Source: Nocardia uniformis NBRC 13702 (GTDB lineage: Bacteria; Actinomycetota; Actinomycetes; Mycobacteriales; Mycobacteriaceae). From it: DNA of 64,000 bases. Made by a program: the position numbers and the translations under genes. The DNA is taken from positions 1 to 64,000 of the forward strand of contig NZ_BDCE01000064.1 of NCBI RefSeq assembly GCF_001613345.1, in the 5' to 3' direction. Shown here in pieces: positions 16,713 to 25,203 of this stretch. The notes under the pieces are model-generated. The model had not been told where the DNA came from, did not search any database, and was given only the letters and a program-made list of their open reading frames with translations. Every line of letters begins with the position of its first letter. The stretch's first letter is position 1.

Positions 16713-16807
16713 GGAGAAGCCTTCCCCGGACGGTGCGACTCACCATCGCGACCGGTGTAGAACAAGAACCGACATGCTGACCGTAGTCGAAAGGAATTGA
16801 GGCATTG

Positions 16808-17632
16808 ATGAACTCGGAATCATCTGCCCAGATCGACGTCACCAAGCCGCATCCAGCGCGCCGTTACGACTACTGGCTAGGGGGCAGCGTCAACTACGAG
16901 GCGGATAGGGCCTCCGCGGATGCGGTGGCCGAAGCCTTTCCGACGATTCACCTGGCCGCGCTGGAGAACCGCAGCTTCCTGCGGCGGGTGGTGACCTACC
17001 TGGCCGCCGAGGCCGGGATCAGCCAGTTCCTCGATATCGGCGCCGGTCTGCCCACCGCGGGCAATGTGCATGAAATCGCCCAGGACATCACTCCGGCCGC
17101 ACGGATCGTCTACGTCGACAACGATCCAATCGTGCTGGCTCACGCCCGCACCTTGCTCGACAGCTCCGCCCAGGGCGCCACCGCCTATCTCGACGCCGAT
17201 GTCCGAGACCCCGAGCGCATCCTCACCCACCCGAACCTGCTTGCCACCCTGGATCTTTCCAAGCCGGTAGCCCTCATGCTCGTCGCCATCGTGCACTTCC
17301 TCACCGACGACGATCACCCCCACGACCTGGTCCGGCGGTTGTGCGATGCCTTGCCGCCCGGCAGCTACCTGGTGATGTCGCACGGCACCGACGACTACCT
17401 CGACATAGAGGATCGCGCGGAAACCAGCGCCGCCAACCAACGCAGCGGCGTTCCCTTCCAGCTTCGCTCCACCGCCGAATTCTCCCGCTTCTTCACCGGA
17501 TTCGACCTCGTCGCCCCCGGAATCACCTCGGTGACCACCTGGCGCCCCGAAGGTTGGCGCCCGCATCCGCGCAAGGAGGCTGTCTCCATGCTGGGCGGCG
17601 TCGGCCGGATAGGAACCCGAGCTGTCGGATGA
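16808..17632 (+). CDS. SAM-dependent methyltransferase, DUF574 family
   Basis: A 274-residue protein of the actinobacterial DUF574 methyltransferase-like family (PF04672). The signature opening is ARRYDYWLGGSVNYEADR, followed by a Rossmann core with the SAM loop FLDIGAGLPTAGNVHE (about 74-89) and YVDNDPIVLAHAR (about 102). HFLTDDDHPHDLVRRL and SHGTDDY complete the family pattern. I prefer the ATG at 16808 to the TTG just before it because TTGAGG lies at the right distance. These genes are numerous in Nocardia and Streptomyces and their substrates are unknown. Confidence 0.85.
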   Translation: MNSESSAQIDVTKPHPARRYDYWLGGSVNYEADRASADAVAEAFPTIHLAALENRSFLRRVVTYLAAEAGISQFLDIGAGLPTAGNVHEIAQDITPAARIVYVDNDPIVLAHARTLLDSSAQGATAYLDADVRDPERILTHPNLLATLDLSKPVALMLVAIVHFLTDDDHPHDLVRRLCDALPPGSYLVMSHGTDDYLDIEDRAETSAANQRSGVPFQLRSTAEFSRFFTGFDLVAPGITSVTTWRPEGWRPHPRKEAVSMLGGVGRIGTRAVG

Positions 17633-17690
17633 GTAGCACCACGGGGGCCGTTGGCGACCTCCGCACAGCTCGCGGCACTCCGAGGTTCGG

Positions 17691-18482
17691 CTATTCGCGC
17701 AGATTCGCCTCGAACGCGATGCGATCACCTCGGTACAGCGAGCGAACGCGTTCGATGGGTACGCCGTCGGGGTCGGCGCTGCGGCGGTGGAGCAGCAACA
17801 TCGGTAGGGCCGTGGTGCATTCGAGCAGGGTTGCCTCGCGCGGGGAGGCGAGGACGGTTTCGATGCGTTCGATGGCCGCGGCGTAGACGACGCCGGTGGC
17901 TCGGACCGCCGCGTAGAGCGAGGTGGCGGGGTCATAGCTGTGGCGGAGGTCGGCGAAACGCTCCAGGGGGAGATAGGTGGTTTCGAGGCCGATGCGTTCG
18001 CCGTCGGCGAGCAGGACCCGTTCCAGGTGCATGACGGGGGTGCCGATCTCCAGGCCGAGGTCGCGGGCGGTGTCCTCGTCGGCGGGAATATCGGTCCAGT
18101 CGACGAGAACGCGGCCGGGGGTGCGACCGAAGCTGATCGCGCCTTCGGTATAGGAGCGCAGCGAGAGGGGTTGGACCATTTTGGGGCGGGAGACCACGGT
18201 GCCGCGCCCCTTGCGTCGAACTCGGCCCTCCACCAGGAGGTCTCGCAAGGCTTGGCGGACTGTTTCGCGGGCTACGCCGAAGCGAATGGCTAGATCGCGC
18301 TCCGAGGGAACCGGATCGCCCTCATTGAGGTCGGCGAGGATGGTGTCGATCTGCGTGCGCACCCGGTAGGCCTTGGGGAGTCGTGCACCGCCGTCCGGAA
18401 GTGTTGCCGGAGATGGGGGTTCACCGCGTGCGCGGGCCCGGGTCGAGCGGGCACCCGCCCCCGCCGCGTCGGTTGTCTCCAT
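17691..18482 (-). CDS. GntR/HutC-family regulator of the phosphonate operon
   Basis: A 263-residue repressor-type regulator. After a disordered Ala/Arg/Pro-rich start (about 35 residues), a GntR winged helix-turn-helix follows (VPSERDLAIRFGVARETVRQ, about 70-90) and then a UTRA effector domain to the C-terminus. I prefer the ATG at 18482 to the GTG at 18497, because the site ATTGGTCTATACCAAT (18501-18516) would then lie 19 bases upstream of the start, the position expected for self-repression. It is divergent from the aminophosphonate operon, and paired operators in the shared 96-base region suggest it controls both directions. The effector is probably the imported aminophosphonate or a breakdown product. 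Confidence 0.88.
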   Translation of the reverse strand: METTDAAGAGARSTRARARGEPPSPATLPDGGARLPKAYRVRTQIDTILADLNEGDPVPSERDLAIRFGVARETVRQALRDLLVEGRVRRKGRGTVVSRPKMVQPLSLRSYTEGAISFGRTPGRVLVDWTDIPADEDTARDLGLEIGTPVMHLERVLLADGERIGLETTYLPLERFADLRHSYDPATSLYAAVRATGVVYAAAIERIETVLASPREATLLECTTALPMLLLHRRSADPDGVPIERVRSLYRGDRIAFEANLRE

Positions 18483-18500
18483 GATTCGAGAGTACACACG

Positions 18501-18516
18501 ATTGGTCTATACCAAT
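18501..18516. promoter_or_regulatory. GntR operator site 1
   Basis: ATTGGTCTATACCAAT has 6-bp inverted arms (ATTGGT / ACCAAT) around CTAT. The core resembles the TGGTCTAGACCA operators of HutC-type GntR regulators such as DasR. It lies just upstream of the regulator start, fitting autoregulation. Confidence 0.65.
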
Positions 18517-18548
18517 TGTTAACCCAGCGTTTGCGTACGAAACACTCA

Positions 18549-18564
18549 TAGGTCTAGACCATTG
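18549..18564. promoter_or_regulatory. GntR operator site 2
   Basis: The perfect palindrome GGTCTAGACC (18551-18560) continues into ATTGG, sharing the GGTCTA.ACCATT pattern with site 1. It lies 19 to 30 bases before the first gene of the phosphonate operon, so binding here would block the operon. The centres of the two sites are about 47 bases apart. Confidence 0.65.
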
Positions 18565-18578
18565 GCCACCATGTGGGC

Positions 18579-19691
18579 ATGCGATTGGTCATTATCGGCG
18601 GCGGGATCCTCGGGACCGCCCACGCCCTGGCCGCTATCGGGCGCGGCCATGCGGTGATTCACCTGGAACGCGAGGTCGAGGCGCGCGGTGCGACGGTCCG
18701 GAATTTCGGGCTGGTGTGGGTTTCGGGGCGCAGTGCCAATGAACTGGACATCACGCTGCGGTCGCGCCGACTGTGGGAGGAGATCGGCGGGAAGGTGCCC
18801 GGCGTCGGGTTCCGGGCCGCCGGGTCGCTCACCCTGGTGCGCACCGATCACGAACTCGCGGTGGCCGAGGCCGCCGTCCGGAACGCCTCCGAAGAGCGCG
18901 GGTTCGAGCTGCTCGACGCCGATCGGGTACGCGCGCTCAATCCGGCGCTGCGCGGCAAATTCCTCGGCGGACTGCACTGCTCGCGCGATGCCGCCGTGGA
19001 GTCACGACAGGCGCTCCCCGCGCTGCGCCGCTATATGGAGGCCACCGGTCGCTACCAGTTCTTCGCCGGAACCGAAGCGCGCACCATCGCCGGATCCACC
19101 GTGGTCGACGACCGCGGCCGCAGCCACGAGGGCGACCTCGTCCTGGTCTGCCCGGGCGCGGCCCACACCGGCCTCACCCGAGAACTGGTGGGCGACATCG
19201 GAGTTCGCAAGGTTCGCCTGCAAATGATGCAGACCGCACCGCTCGGCGAGGATCTCACCACCGCCATCGCCGACGGCGACAGCTTCCGCTACTACCCGGG
19301 CTTCGCGGGCCCGGAGCTCGATCGCCTCAATAGTGAACAGGCGCAATCGTTTGTCGCCGCACAGCACAAAATGCAGATGCTGTGTGTGCAGCGCCTGCAC
19401 GGCGGCCTCACCATCGGCGACACCCACGAATACACCGAACCGTTCAACTTCGACGTGGACGAGGCGCCGTACGAGTACCTCACCGGCGTGGTGGAAGAAC
19501 TGCTCGGCCGCAAACTCCCACAGGTGGTGCGGCGCTGGGCGGGCGTCTACAGCCAGTCCATCGACCCCGGCACCATCGTCACCCGCGCGCGAGCCGACGA
19601 CCACGTCTGGGTGATCACCGGCCCCGGCGGCCGCGGTATGACCCTCGGCCCTGCCATCGGCGAAGAAACCGCCGACCTTCTGAATCTGTAA
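18579..19691 (+). CDS. FAD-dependent oxidoreductase of aminophosphonate catabolism (TIGR03364 type)
   Basis: A 370-residue DAO-type flavoenzyme. The N-terminal FAD loop is VIIGGGILGTAHALAAI, and the family blocks GATVRNFGLVWVSGR and the late GPGGRGMTLGPAIGEETADLL are visible. This clade is known for sitting next to phosphonatase-like hydrolases and phosphonate transporters, and characterised relatives oxidise aminophosphonates toward phosphonoacetaldehyde; that role is inferred here. I prefer the ATG at 18579 to the GTG at 18573, because the FAD-binding strand begins at once. It is the first gene of the operon and sits just downstream of GntR operator site 2. Confidence 0.88.
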   Translation: MRLVIIGGGILGTAHALAAIGRGHAVIHLEREVEARGATVRNFGLVWVSGRSANELDITLRSRRLWEEIGGKVPGVGFRAAGSLTLVRTDHELAVAEAAVRNASEERGFELLDADRVRALNPALRGKFLGGLHCSRDAAVESRQALPALRRYMEATGRYQFFAGTEARTIAGSTVVDDRGRSHEGDLVLVCPGAAHTGLTRELVGDIGVRKVRLQMMQTAPLGEDLTTAIADGDSFRYYPGFAGPELDRLNSEQAQSFVAAQHKMQMLCVQRLHGGLTIGDTHEYTEPFNFDVDEAPYEYLTGVVEELLGRKLPQVVRRWAGVYSQSIDPGTIVTRARADDHVWVITGPGGRGMTLGPAIGEETADLLNL

Positions 19692-19701
19692 GGGAATCCC
19701 C

Positions 19702-20406
19702 ATGTCCGATAAACAGATCGACCTCGCCGTCCTCGATATGGCGGGTACCACCGTGGCCGACGGCGGCCTGGTGCTGCGCGCTTTCGAAGCGGCCGCCACC
19801 GCCGCCGGAATCCCCGCCGAGGGCCTGGAGCGCGAGGCCGCCCGGCAGTACGTGGTCGACACCATGGGCCAGTCCAAGATTGTCGTCTTTCGCGCCCTGC
19901 TCGGCGACGAGGACAGGGCCCAGCACGCCAACCGCGCCTTCGAGGCCGCCTACGACGAGTTCGCCGCCACCGCCGCGGCCCCGATTCCCGGTGCGGCCGA
20001 GGCGATTACGGCCCTGCGCGCGGCGGGTATCAAGGTGGCGCTCACCACCGGTTTCAGCCGCGGCACCCAGGACAAGCTGCTGAAGGCGCTGGGTTGGGAG
20101 GATCTCGCCGATCTCACCCTGGCCCCGTCGGATGCCGGACGTGGGCGGCCCTACCCGGACATGGTGCTCACCGCACTGCTGCGGCTGGATATCGACGCCG
20201 TGGATCGTGTTGCGGTACTGGGCGATACGGCCAGCGATATCGCGACCGGCCTCGCCGCCGGGGCGCGCATCGTCGCGGGCACCCTGACCGGCGCGCACGA
20301 CGAGGACCAGCTGCGCGCGGCCGGTGCCACCCACGTGGTGGCGTCGGTCACCGAATTCGCGCGAATCCTGTTGGCCGAACGCTCCGAAACCATCGAGCGC
20401 GCCTGA
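19702..20406 (+). CDS. Phosphonatase-like HAD hydrolase (TIGR03351 type)
   Basis: A 234-residue HAD-superfamily enzyme predicted to cleave the C-P bond of phosphonoacetaldehyde or a relative. Motif I is DMAGTT with the nucleophile Asp12 and, as in PhnX, Ala at the +2 position instead of the acid of phosphatases. In the cap, MGQSKIVVFRALLG aligns with the PhnX MGLLKIDHVRAL segment, so Lys59 falls at the Schiff-base lysine. Motif II is LTTGFSR and motif IV is VLGDTASDIATG. The gene starts 10 bases after the flavoenzyme stop with AGGG upstream. The two together form a short oxidise-then-cleave route. Confidence 0.88.
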   Translation: MSDKQIDLAVLDMAGTTVADGGLVLRAFEAAATAAGIPAEGLEREAARQYVVDTMGQSKIVVFRALLGDEDRAQHANRAFEAAYDEFAATAAAPIPGAAEAITALRAAGIKVALTTGFSRGTQDKLLKALGWEDLADLTLAPSDAGRGRPYPDMVLTALLRLDIDAVDRVAVLGDTASDIATGLAAGARIVAGTLTGAHDEDQLRAAGATHVVASVTEFARILLAERSETIERA

Positions 20407-20503
20407 GACCCCGCCGTCGCGCCGCTCTGAGGGGGGCGCGCGGCGGCGGCCCCTTCCCATCCCTTCGATTCCTCTGTCCCGCGAACCGAAAGTTGCAGTC
20501 ACC

Positions 20504-21574
20504 GTGCGTAAATCGAATACCCGCCTCGCACGCACCATCGCCCGTACGGCGCTCATTCTCACCTCCGCCACCGCCGTCGCCTTCAGCCTCACCGCGTGCG
20601 GCGGCACCGGCACCGATTCCGCCGACGGCAAGACGGTGACCGTCTATTCCGCCGATGGAGTCGGCGCCTGGTACAAGACCCAGTTCGAGAAGTTCAAGGA
20701 GCAGACCGGCATCGCGGTCAACCTGGTGGAAGCCGGTTCCGGCGAGGTCGTCAACCGGGTAGACAAGGAACAGTCCAACCCGCAGGCCGACGTCCTGGTC
20801 ACCCTGCCGCCGTTCATGCAGAAGGCCGACAAGTCCGGTCTGCTCGAGCCCAGCGGGATCGATACCAGCGCTGTCGCCGCATCCGATAAGGATCCGAACG
20901 GCAAGTACGTCATGATGGCGGGCAATTACCTGTGCTTCATCGCCAATCCGTCGGTCAAGGTCGCGGGCACCACCTGGGACGATCTGCTGCGGCCGGAGTA
21001 CAAGGGCAAGATCCAGTACTCCACCCCCGGCCAGGCCGGTGACGGCACCGCCGTCCTGATCCTGCTGCAGCAGCTCTACGGCAAGCAGGGCGCACTCGAC
21101 TACCTGGCCAAGCTCCAGGAGAACAATGTCGGGCCGTCGTCCTCCACCGGCAAGCTGCAGGCCAAGGTGGACAAGGGTGAGCTGCTGATCGCCAATGGCG
21201 ACATTCAGATGAATATGGCCAATATCAAGGAGACGGGCTCCAAGTTCACCGTCTTCTTCCCCGCGAACGCCGAGGGTAAGTCCAGCACCGTGCCGGTGCC
21301 GTACCTGATGGGCCTGGCCAAGGGCGCGCCGCACCAGGAAGCCGGTAAGCAGCTGATGGAGTTCCTGCTGTCCGCCGAGGCACAGCAGTCGCTGCCGGAT
21401 TCCTTCGCTGTTCCGGCGCGCACGGAACTGCGCGGCGTCACCGCCACCGCCAGCGGCGGCATCAACCCGGCGATGCTCCTGCAGAACGTCGAGGTGCTGT
21501 ACCCGGATTGGTCGGCGGTGCTCGAGGAACTCGACGCCGACCTTGCCGCCTACCAGCAGGCGACCGGCCAGTAG
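20504..21574 (+). CDS. Phosphonate-type ABC transporter substrate-binding lipoprotein
   Basis: A 356-residue solute-binding lipoprotein, similar to the 2-aminoethylphosphonate-binding proteins of the PhnS type (family of iron/thiamine-type binding proteins). The N-terminus has Arg/Lys residues, a hydrophobic stretch and the lipobox LTAC (Cys about 33), so it is anchored outside the membrane. The GTG at 20504 gives this clean signal peptide; the frame is open upstream to 20324, but that part lies in the hydrolase gene. The mature part opens with KTVTVYSADGVGAWYKTQFEKF. It is followed by ATPase and permease genes in order. Confidence 0.88.
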   Translation: MRKSNTRLARTIARTALILTSATAVAFSLTACGGTGTDSADGKTVTVYSADGVGAWYKTQFEKFKEQTGIAVNLVEAGSGEVVNRVDKEQSNPQADVLVTLPPFMQKADKSGLLEPSGIDTSAVAASDKDPNGKYVMMAGNYLCFIANPSVKVAGTTWDDLLRPEYKGKIQYSTPGQAGDGTAVLILLQQLYGKQGALDYLAKLQENNVGPSSSTGKLQAKVDKGELLIANGDIQMNMANIKETGSKFTVFFPANAEGKSSTVPVPYLMGLAKGAPHQEAGKQLMEFLLSAEAQQSLPDSFAVPARTELRGVTATASGGINPAMLLQNVEVLYPDWSAVLEELDADLAAYQQATGQ

Positions 21575-21604
21575 TAGTCCGCTCGACATCCGAGGAGCGC
21601 AATC

Positions 21605-22789
21605 ATGACCAACGCGTTGACGACATCGACCGAGGCGGCCAGTACCGCCGTCGAACCGGCGATCGTGTTCGACAGAGTCGGTGTCACCTACGGTCGCGGC
21701 CGTAAAACCACTGTCGCACTGGCCGATTTCAACCTGCGCGTCGCCGCGGGGGAAACGGTTGCGCTGCTCGGGCCCAGCGGCTCCGGTAAGTCCACCGCGC
21801 TCAAGGCCCTGGCCGGATTCGTCCGGCCGACCATGGGCGTGGTGCGACTGTCGGGCCGCGACGTCACCAACCTGTCCCCCGCCAAGCGCGGCATCGGGGT
21901 GGTGGTGCAGTCCTACGCGCTGTTCCCGCATATGCGGGTGCGTGACAATGTGGCCTTCGGATTGAAGTCACATCACGTGCCGCGCAATGAGATCGCTGAT
22001 CGCGTCACCGAGGCACTCGAAATGGTCGGTATGGCGGCCTACGCCGAGCGGCTGCCTCGCGAGCTGTCCGGCGGACAGCAGCAGCGGGTGGCGATCGCGC
22101 GAGCGCTGGCCATCCGCCCCAGGGTGCTGCTGCTCGACGAGCCTCTGGCAGCGCTGGACGCGCAGTTGCGGCAGTCCATGCTCGGCGAGCTACAGCAGCT
22201 GCGAAAAGCCCTGCCGGACACCGCCATGCTGTATGTCACCCATGACCAGGCCGAAGCGCTCGCACTCGCCGACCGGATCGCCGTGATGCGGGATGCCCGG
22301 CTGGTCGATATCGATACCGCCCGCAATCTCTGGCAGCGGCCGTCGACCGATTTCACCGCCGCCTTCATCGGCGGCGCGAACCTGCTGCCCTGCATCGTGA
22401 ATCGGGTATCGGGTACGGCGGCGCTGGTCAGTGTCGGCGAGCACACGCTACGAGCGGAAGCGCCCGCACCCGGCGTGGGTCGTCCGGACTGGGTCGCGAA
22501 TGCCGAAGCGCAACTGTGTGTTCGGCCGCATACCGTGGGCGTCTGCGCGCTGACCGAACGAGATGCCCTGCGCGGCACCGTGACCTCCGTCGTCTGGCGG
22601 GGTGCGTCAACCCGGCTGCACCTCGAGGTCGCCGGACTGCCGGGCGAAATCATCGCCGATGTGCCCGGTCACACGGAAATGGCGGTCGGCTCGTTCGTGG
22701 GTGTGCGCTTCCCCGATCCGGCCGGTGTACTCATTCCGCCGGGTATCGGAACCGAGTCCGCCGCAGCAGAATCCGAGGTCCGCGCATGA
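21605..22789 (+). CDS. ABC transporter ATPase (aminophosphonate import)
   Basis: A 394-residue import ATPase of the PotA/PhnT type. Walker A is LLGPSGSGKSTALKAL (about 55-70), the Q-loop is VVVQSYALFPHM, the signature LSGGQQQRVAIARAL, Walker B VLLLDEPLAALD, and the H-loop VTHDQAEAL. A TOBE-like C-terminal domain (about 255-380) carries the regulatory extension seen in this group. It starts 30 bases after the binding protein gene. Its stop overlaps an ATG by ATGA (22786-22789), which opens a small frame leading to the first permease. Confidence 0.92.
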   Translation: MTNALTTSTEAASTAVEPAIVFDRVGVTYGRGRKTTVALADFNLRVAAGETVALLGPSGSGKSTALKALAGFVRPTMGVVRLSGRDVTNLSPAKRGIGVVVQSYALFPHMRVRDNVAFGLKSHHVPRNEIADRVTEALEMVGMAAYAERLPRELSGGQQQRVAIARALAIRPRVLLLDEPLAALDAQLRQSMLGELQQLRKALPDTAMLYVTHDQAEALALADRIAVMRDARLVDIDTARNLWQRPSTDFTAAFIGGANLLPCIVNRVSGTAALVSVGEHTLRAEAPAPGVGRPDWVANAEAQLCVRPHTVGVCALTERDALRGTVTSVVWRGASTRLHLEVAGLPGEIIADVPGHTEMAVGSFVGVRFPDPAGVLIPPGIGTESAAAESEVRA

Positions 22790-23148
22790 GCAGCTCGCCA
22801 CTACCCAGACGTGCGCCCCGCAGAGGTGACGCGGGTGAGGTAGGCGACGAAGACCTCGTCTCACCGACCGAAGAACTATTGGGCCTACGATCACGAAGTC
22901 ACCCCACTGCCTCCGTCATTCCGGCGTGTTCTTGGCCGGAATCCACACCCCACGGTAGTGGATCCCGGCCACAAGAATGCCGGGGGAACGGGGAGAATGC
23001 CGACACCACACCGTCGTACCGGAATGGTGGTGACAGTGGCGACGCCGTCCCTTCGTACTCGGTAGCCGCCCGCAGAACCGCCGGACCGGAGCCCTTCTCC
23101 GAACTCGGCGCTGCCCTCGGAGCCACCCGGAACCGGGGGCGGTCGTGA
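22786..23148 (+). CDS. Coupled small frame between ATPase and permease (doubtful gene)
   Basis: This 120-codon frame starts with ATGA overlapping the ATPase stop and ends with GTGA overlapping the permease start, so it is coupled on both sides. The translation is low in hydrophobic residues, rich in Arg, Ser and Pro, and codons 43-69 simply translate the REP-like repeat at 22914-22990. Codon choice is poorer than in the neighbours. It may have no protein role and merely keep ribosomes moving through the inserted repeat so the permease is translated. No family is recognised. Confidence 0.3.
   Translation: MSSSPLPRRAPRRGDAGEVGDEDLVSPTEELLGLRSRSHPTASVIPACSWPESTPHGSGSRPQECRGNGENADTTPSYRNGGDSGDAVPSYSVAARRTAGPEPFSELGAALGATRNRGRS
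22914..22990. repeat. REP-like palindromic repeat (copy B) inside the phosphonate operon
   Basis: The left arm at 22914-22947 contains CATTCCGGCGTG and TTGGCCGGAATCCAC. An inverted right arm at 22956-22990 contains GGATCCCGGCC and AATGCCGG. It is the same arm pair as copy A (12489-12580), without the 27-bp tandem units. It makes up part of the 355-base space between the ATPase and permease genes. Confidence 0.75.
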
Positions 23149-24038
23149 CCGCGCTACTCGAATCCCCCTCGGCCCCTTCCGCCCCACGGTCCAATGAGCC
23201 TGCCCGCTCGTGGAAGCCGATTCTGTGGACCCTGCCGCCCGTCCTGATGGTGTTGTTCATCGCCGTCTACCCGATCACCCGGGTACTGCTGGAGTCGACC
23301 AAGACCGCGCAGGGTCGCGGTACCGAGACCTGGACCTCGGTACTGAGCGAGCAGTCTTTCCGAAACGCGCTGTGGCGCACCATCTCCATCGCGGTCAGCT
23401 CCACCCTCGGCTGTCTGGTGCTGGGCACCTTTCTCGCCATCGTGCTGGCCTTCGTACCGTTCCCGGGATCGGGGCTGGTGGGTCGGCTCATCGACACCGT
23501 GCTCACGTTGCCGTCGTTCCTGGTGACCCTGGCCTTCACCTTCCTCTACGGCACGGCGGGCGCGGTCAACGCGCTCATCGGTGAGATCACCGGCAGCGGG
23601 GAACCGGCGCTGAACTTCCTCACCACACCCACCGGCGTCATCCTCGCCGAGATCACCTTCTTCACCCCGTTCGTGGTGCGTCCGCTGCTCGCGGCCTTCG
23701 CACAACTGCCGCGCGAACAGCTCGATGTGGCCGCCAGCCTCGGTGGTTCGCCGTGGCGGGTATTGCGCCAGGTGGTCATGCCCGAGGCCTGGCCCGCGCT
23801 GGCCGCGGGCGGCAGCCTGGTACTGCTGTTGACGCTCAATGAATTCGGCATCGTGCTCTTCACCGGAGCCAAGGGCGTCATTACGCTGCCCGCCCTCATC
23901 TACACCCGCGGCATCGTCACCTTCGACCTGCCCGGCGCGGCAGTCCTGGCCACCGTGCAGGTCCTGCTGTCACTGACCCTGTACCTCGGCTACCGGCTGA
24001 TCTTCGCCCGGCTCACCGGATCTCGGAAGGAGAGCTGA
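23145..24038 (+). CDS. ABC transporter permease 1 (aminophosphonate import)
   Basis: A 297-residue inner-membrane permease of the binding-protein-dependent family. About six membrane segments follow a polar N-terminal tail of about 25 residues: WTLPPVLMVLFIAVYPI first, then near 80-100, 118-140, 165-190, 225-245 and 265-285. The EAA loop, which contacts the ATPase, reads QLDVAASLGGSPWRVLRQVVMPEAW (about 193-217, Gly conserved). The GTG start overlaps the stop of the small frame upstream. It pairs with permease 2. Confidence 0.88.
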   Translation: MTALLESPSAPSAPRSNEPARSWKPILWTLPPVLMVLFIAVYPITRVLLESTKTAQGRGTETWTSVLSEQSFRNALWRTISIAVSSTLGCLVLGTFLAIVLAFVPFPGSGLVGRLIDTVLTLPSFLVTLAFTFLYGTAGAVNALIGEITGSGEPALNFLTTPTGVILAEITFFTPFVVRPLLAAFAQLPREQLDVAASLGGSPWRVLRQVVMPEAWPALAAGGSLVLLLTLNEFGIVLFTGAKGVITLPALIYTRGIVTFDLPGAAVLATVQVLLSLTLYLGYRLIFARLTGSRKES

Positions 24039-24040
24039 CC

Positions 24041-24838
24041 ATGCTGGTGTGGACCCGACGCGGCCGAGTCGCCGTCCTGGCTGTCTTCGCGCTGATTGTC
24101 ACCGTGGTTTTCGTGGCTCCCATCGCCACCGTGCTGGCGGCCGGTCTCGCCGGCAGCTGGACCGGACCGCTGCCCTCGGACCTCGGCTTCGCCAATTTCG
24201 GCGAGGCACTCTCCGGTGAGCAGGCCGCCAGTCTCTCGGTGAGCCTGCAAACCGCGCTGCTCGCCGGAGCCCTCGCCCTCGTCCTCGGCACCTGGGCCGC
24301 ACTCGCCGCCCGCGAAGCCCCCGAATGGGTCCGCCGCATGACCGACGCGGTCTTCCACGTCCCGGTAGCGGTCCCGTCGGTGGCCATCGGTCTCGGCGTA
24401 CTCATCGCCTTCAACGAACGCCCGTTGCTCCTCGGCGGCACCAAATGGATTGTCATTCTGGCCCATACGGTGCTGGTGCTGGCCTACGCCTTCAGCGGCG
24501 TCTCCGCCGCCCTGGACCGCCTCGACCCCGGCTACCGGCAAGCCGCCGAATCCCTGGGCGCGGGCCCGATCCGCGTGCTCTGCCACATCACCCTGCCGCT
24601 CCTACTCCCCGCCCTCGGCGCCGCCGCGGGCCTGTCGGTCGCCCTCTCCATGGGTGAACTCGGCGCGACCATCATGGTCTACCCGGCCACCTGGAAAACC
24701 CTGCCGGTCAGCATTTTCGCCGCCACCGACCGCGGCGAGGTGTTCGATGCCGCCGCTAGTACAACCCTGCTGGTCTTGGTCACCCTGATCGCACTGGTCG
24801 TACTGGGACGGCTACGCGGTCGAGCGGCCCTGCGATGA
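24041..24838 (+). CDS. ABC transporter permease 2 (aminophosphonate import)
   Basis: A 265-residue permease and partner of permease 1, starting 2 bases after its stop. Membrane segments are at about 7-30, 65-90, 98-125, 127-145, 180-205 and 235-255. The EAA loop reads YRQAAESLGAGPIRVLCHITLPL (about 167-189). The closing Arg-rich tail is cytoplasmic. It ends the operon; the ParD gene begins 61 bases later with its own start signals and unrelated function. Confidence 0.88.
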   Translation: MLVWTRRGRVAVLAVFALIVTVVFVAPIATVLAAGLAGSWTGPLPSDLGFANFGEALSGEQAASLSVSLQTALLAGALALVLGTWAALAAREAPEWVRRMTDAVFHVPVAVPSVAIGLGVLIAFNERPLLLGGTKWIVILAHTVLVLAYAFSGVSAALDRLDPGYRQAAESLGAGPIRVLCHITLPLLLPALGAAAGLSVALSMGELGATIMVYPATWKTLPVSIFAATDRGEVFDAAASTTLLVLVTLIALVVLGRLRGRAALR

Positions 24839-24899
24839 GCCGCCACGAATTCCACGGTCGCCGGCCGCTTCTTCCACCTAGTCTGACTTCATGGGCGCC

Positions 24900-25130
24900 A
24901 TGAGCATCTCCCTGCCGGATTCACTGAAGACCTTCGTCGAGCAGCGAGTCGCCGAGCGCGGATACGGCACCAGTAGTGAGTACGTTCGTGAGTTGATCCG
25001 TAGAGACCACGACCGGGTTGGCCTCCGGAATCTGATCGTGGAAGGGGCCACGTCACCCCCTGCGGCACCGGCGAACGACTCCTACTTCGACGACTTGCGC
25101 GAGCGCGTTCGCAGGCGGCAGGAAGAGTAG
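24900..25130 (+). CDS. Orphan ParD-family antitoxin
   Basis: A 76-residue ribbon-helix-helix antitoxin. MSISLPDSLKTFVEQRVAERGYGTSSEYVRELIRRD is the classic ParD (CopG-like) DNA-binding and dimer region, and the C-terminal half with FDDLRERVRRRQEE would wrap the ParE toxin. The ATG at 24891 is an alternative start adding three residues. ParD genes normally overlap a parE gene; I searched the following 126 bases in all frames and found no ParE start or remnant. It may act against toxins elsewhere or as a plain repressor. Confidence 0.8.
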   Translation: MSISLPDSLKTFVEQRVAERGYGTSSEYVRELIRRDHDRVGLRNLIVEGATSPPAAPANDSYFDDLRERVRRRQEE

Positions 25131-25203
25131 AACTGTCCTTTCAGCGTGTAGCCAGGGCTATCGTCGTACCGCACTAGCCTACAAAATAGACACCTCGTGC
25201 GTT

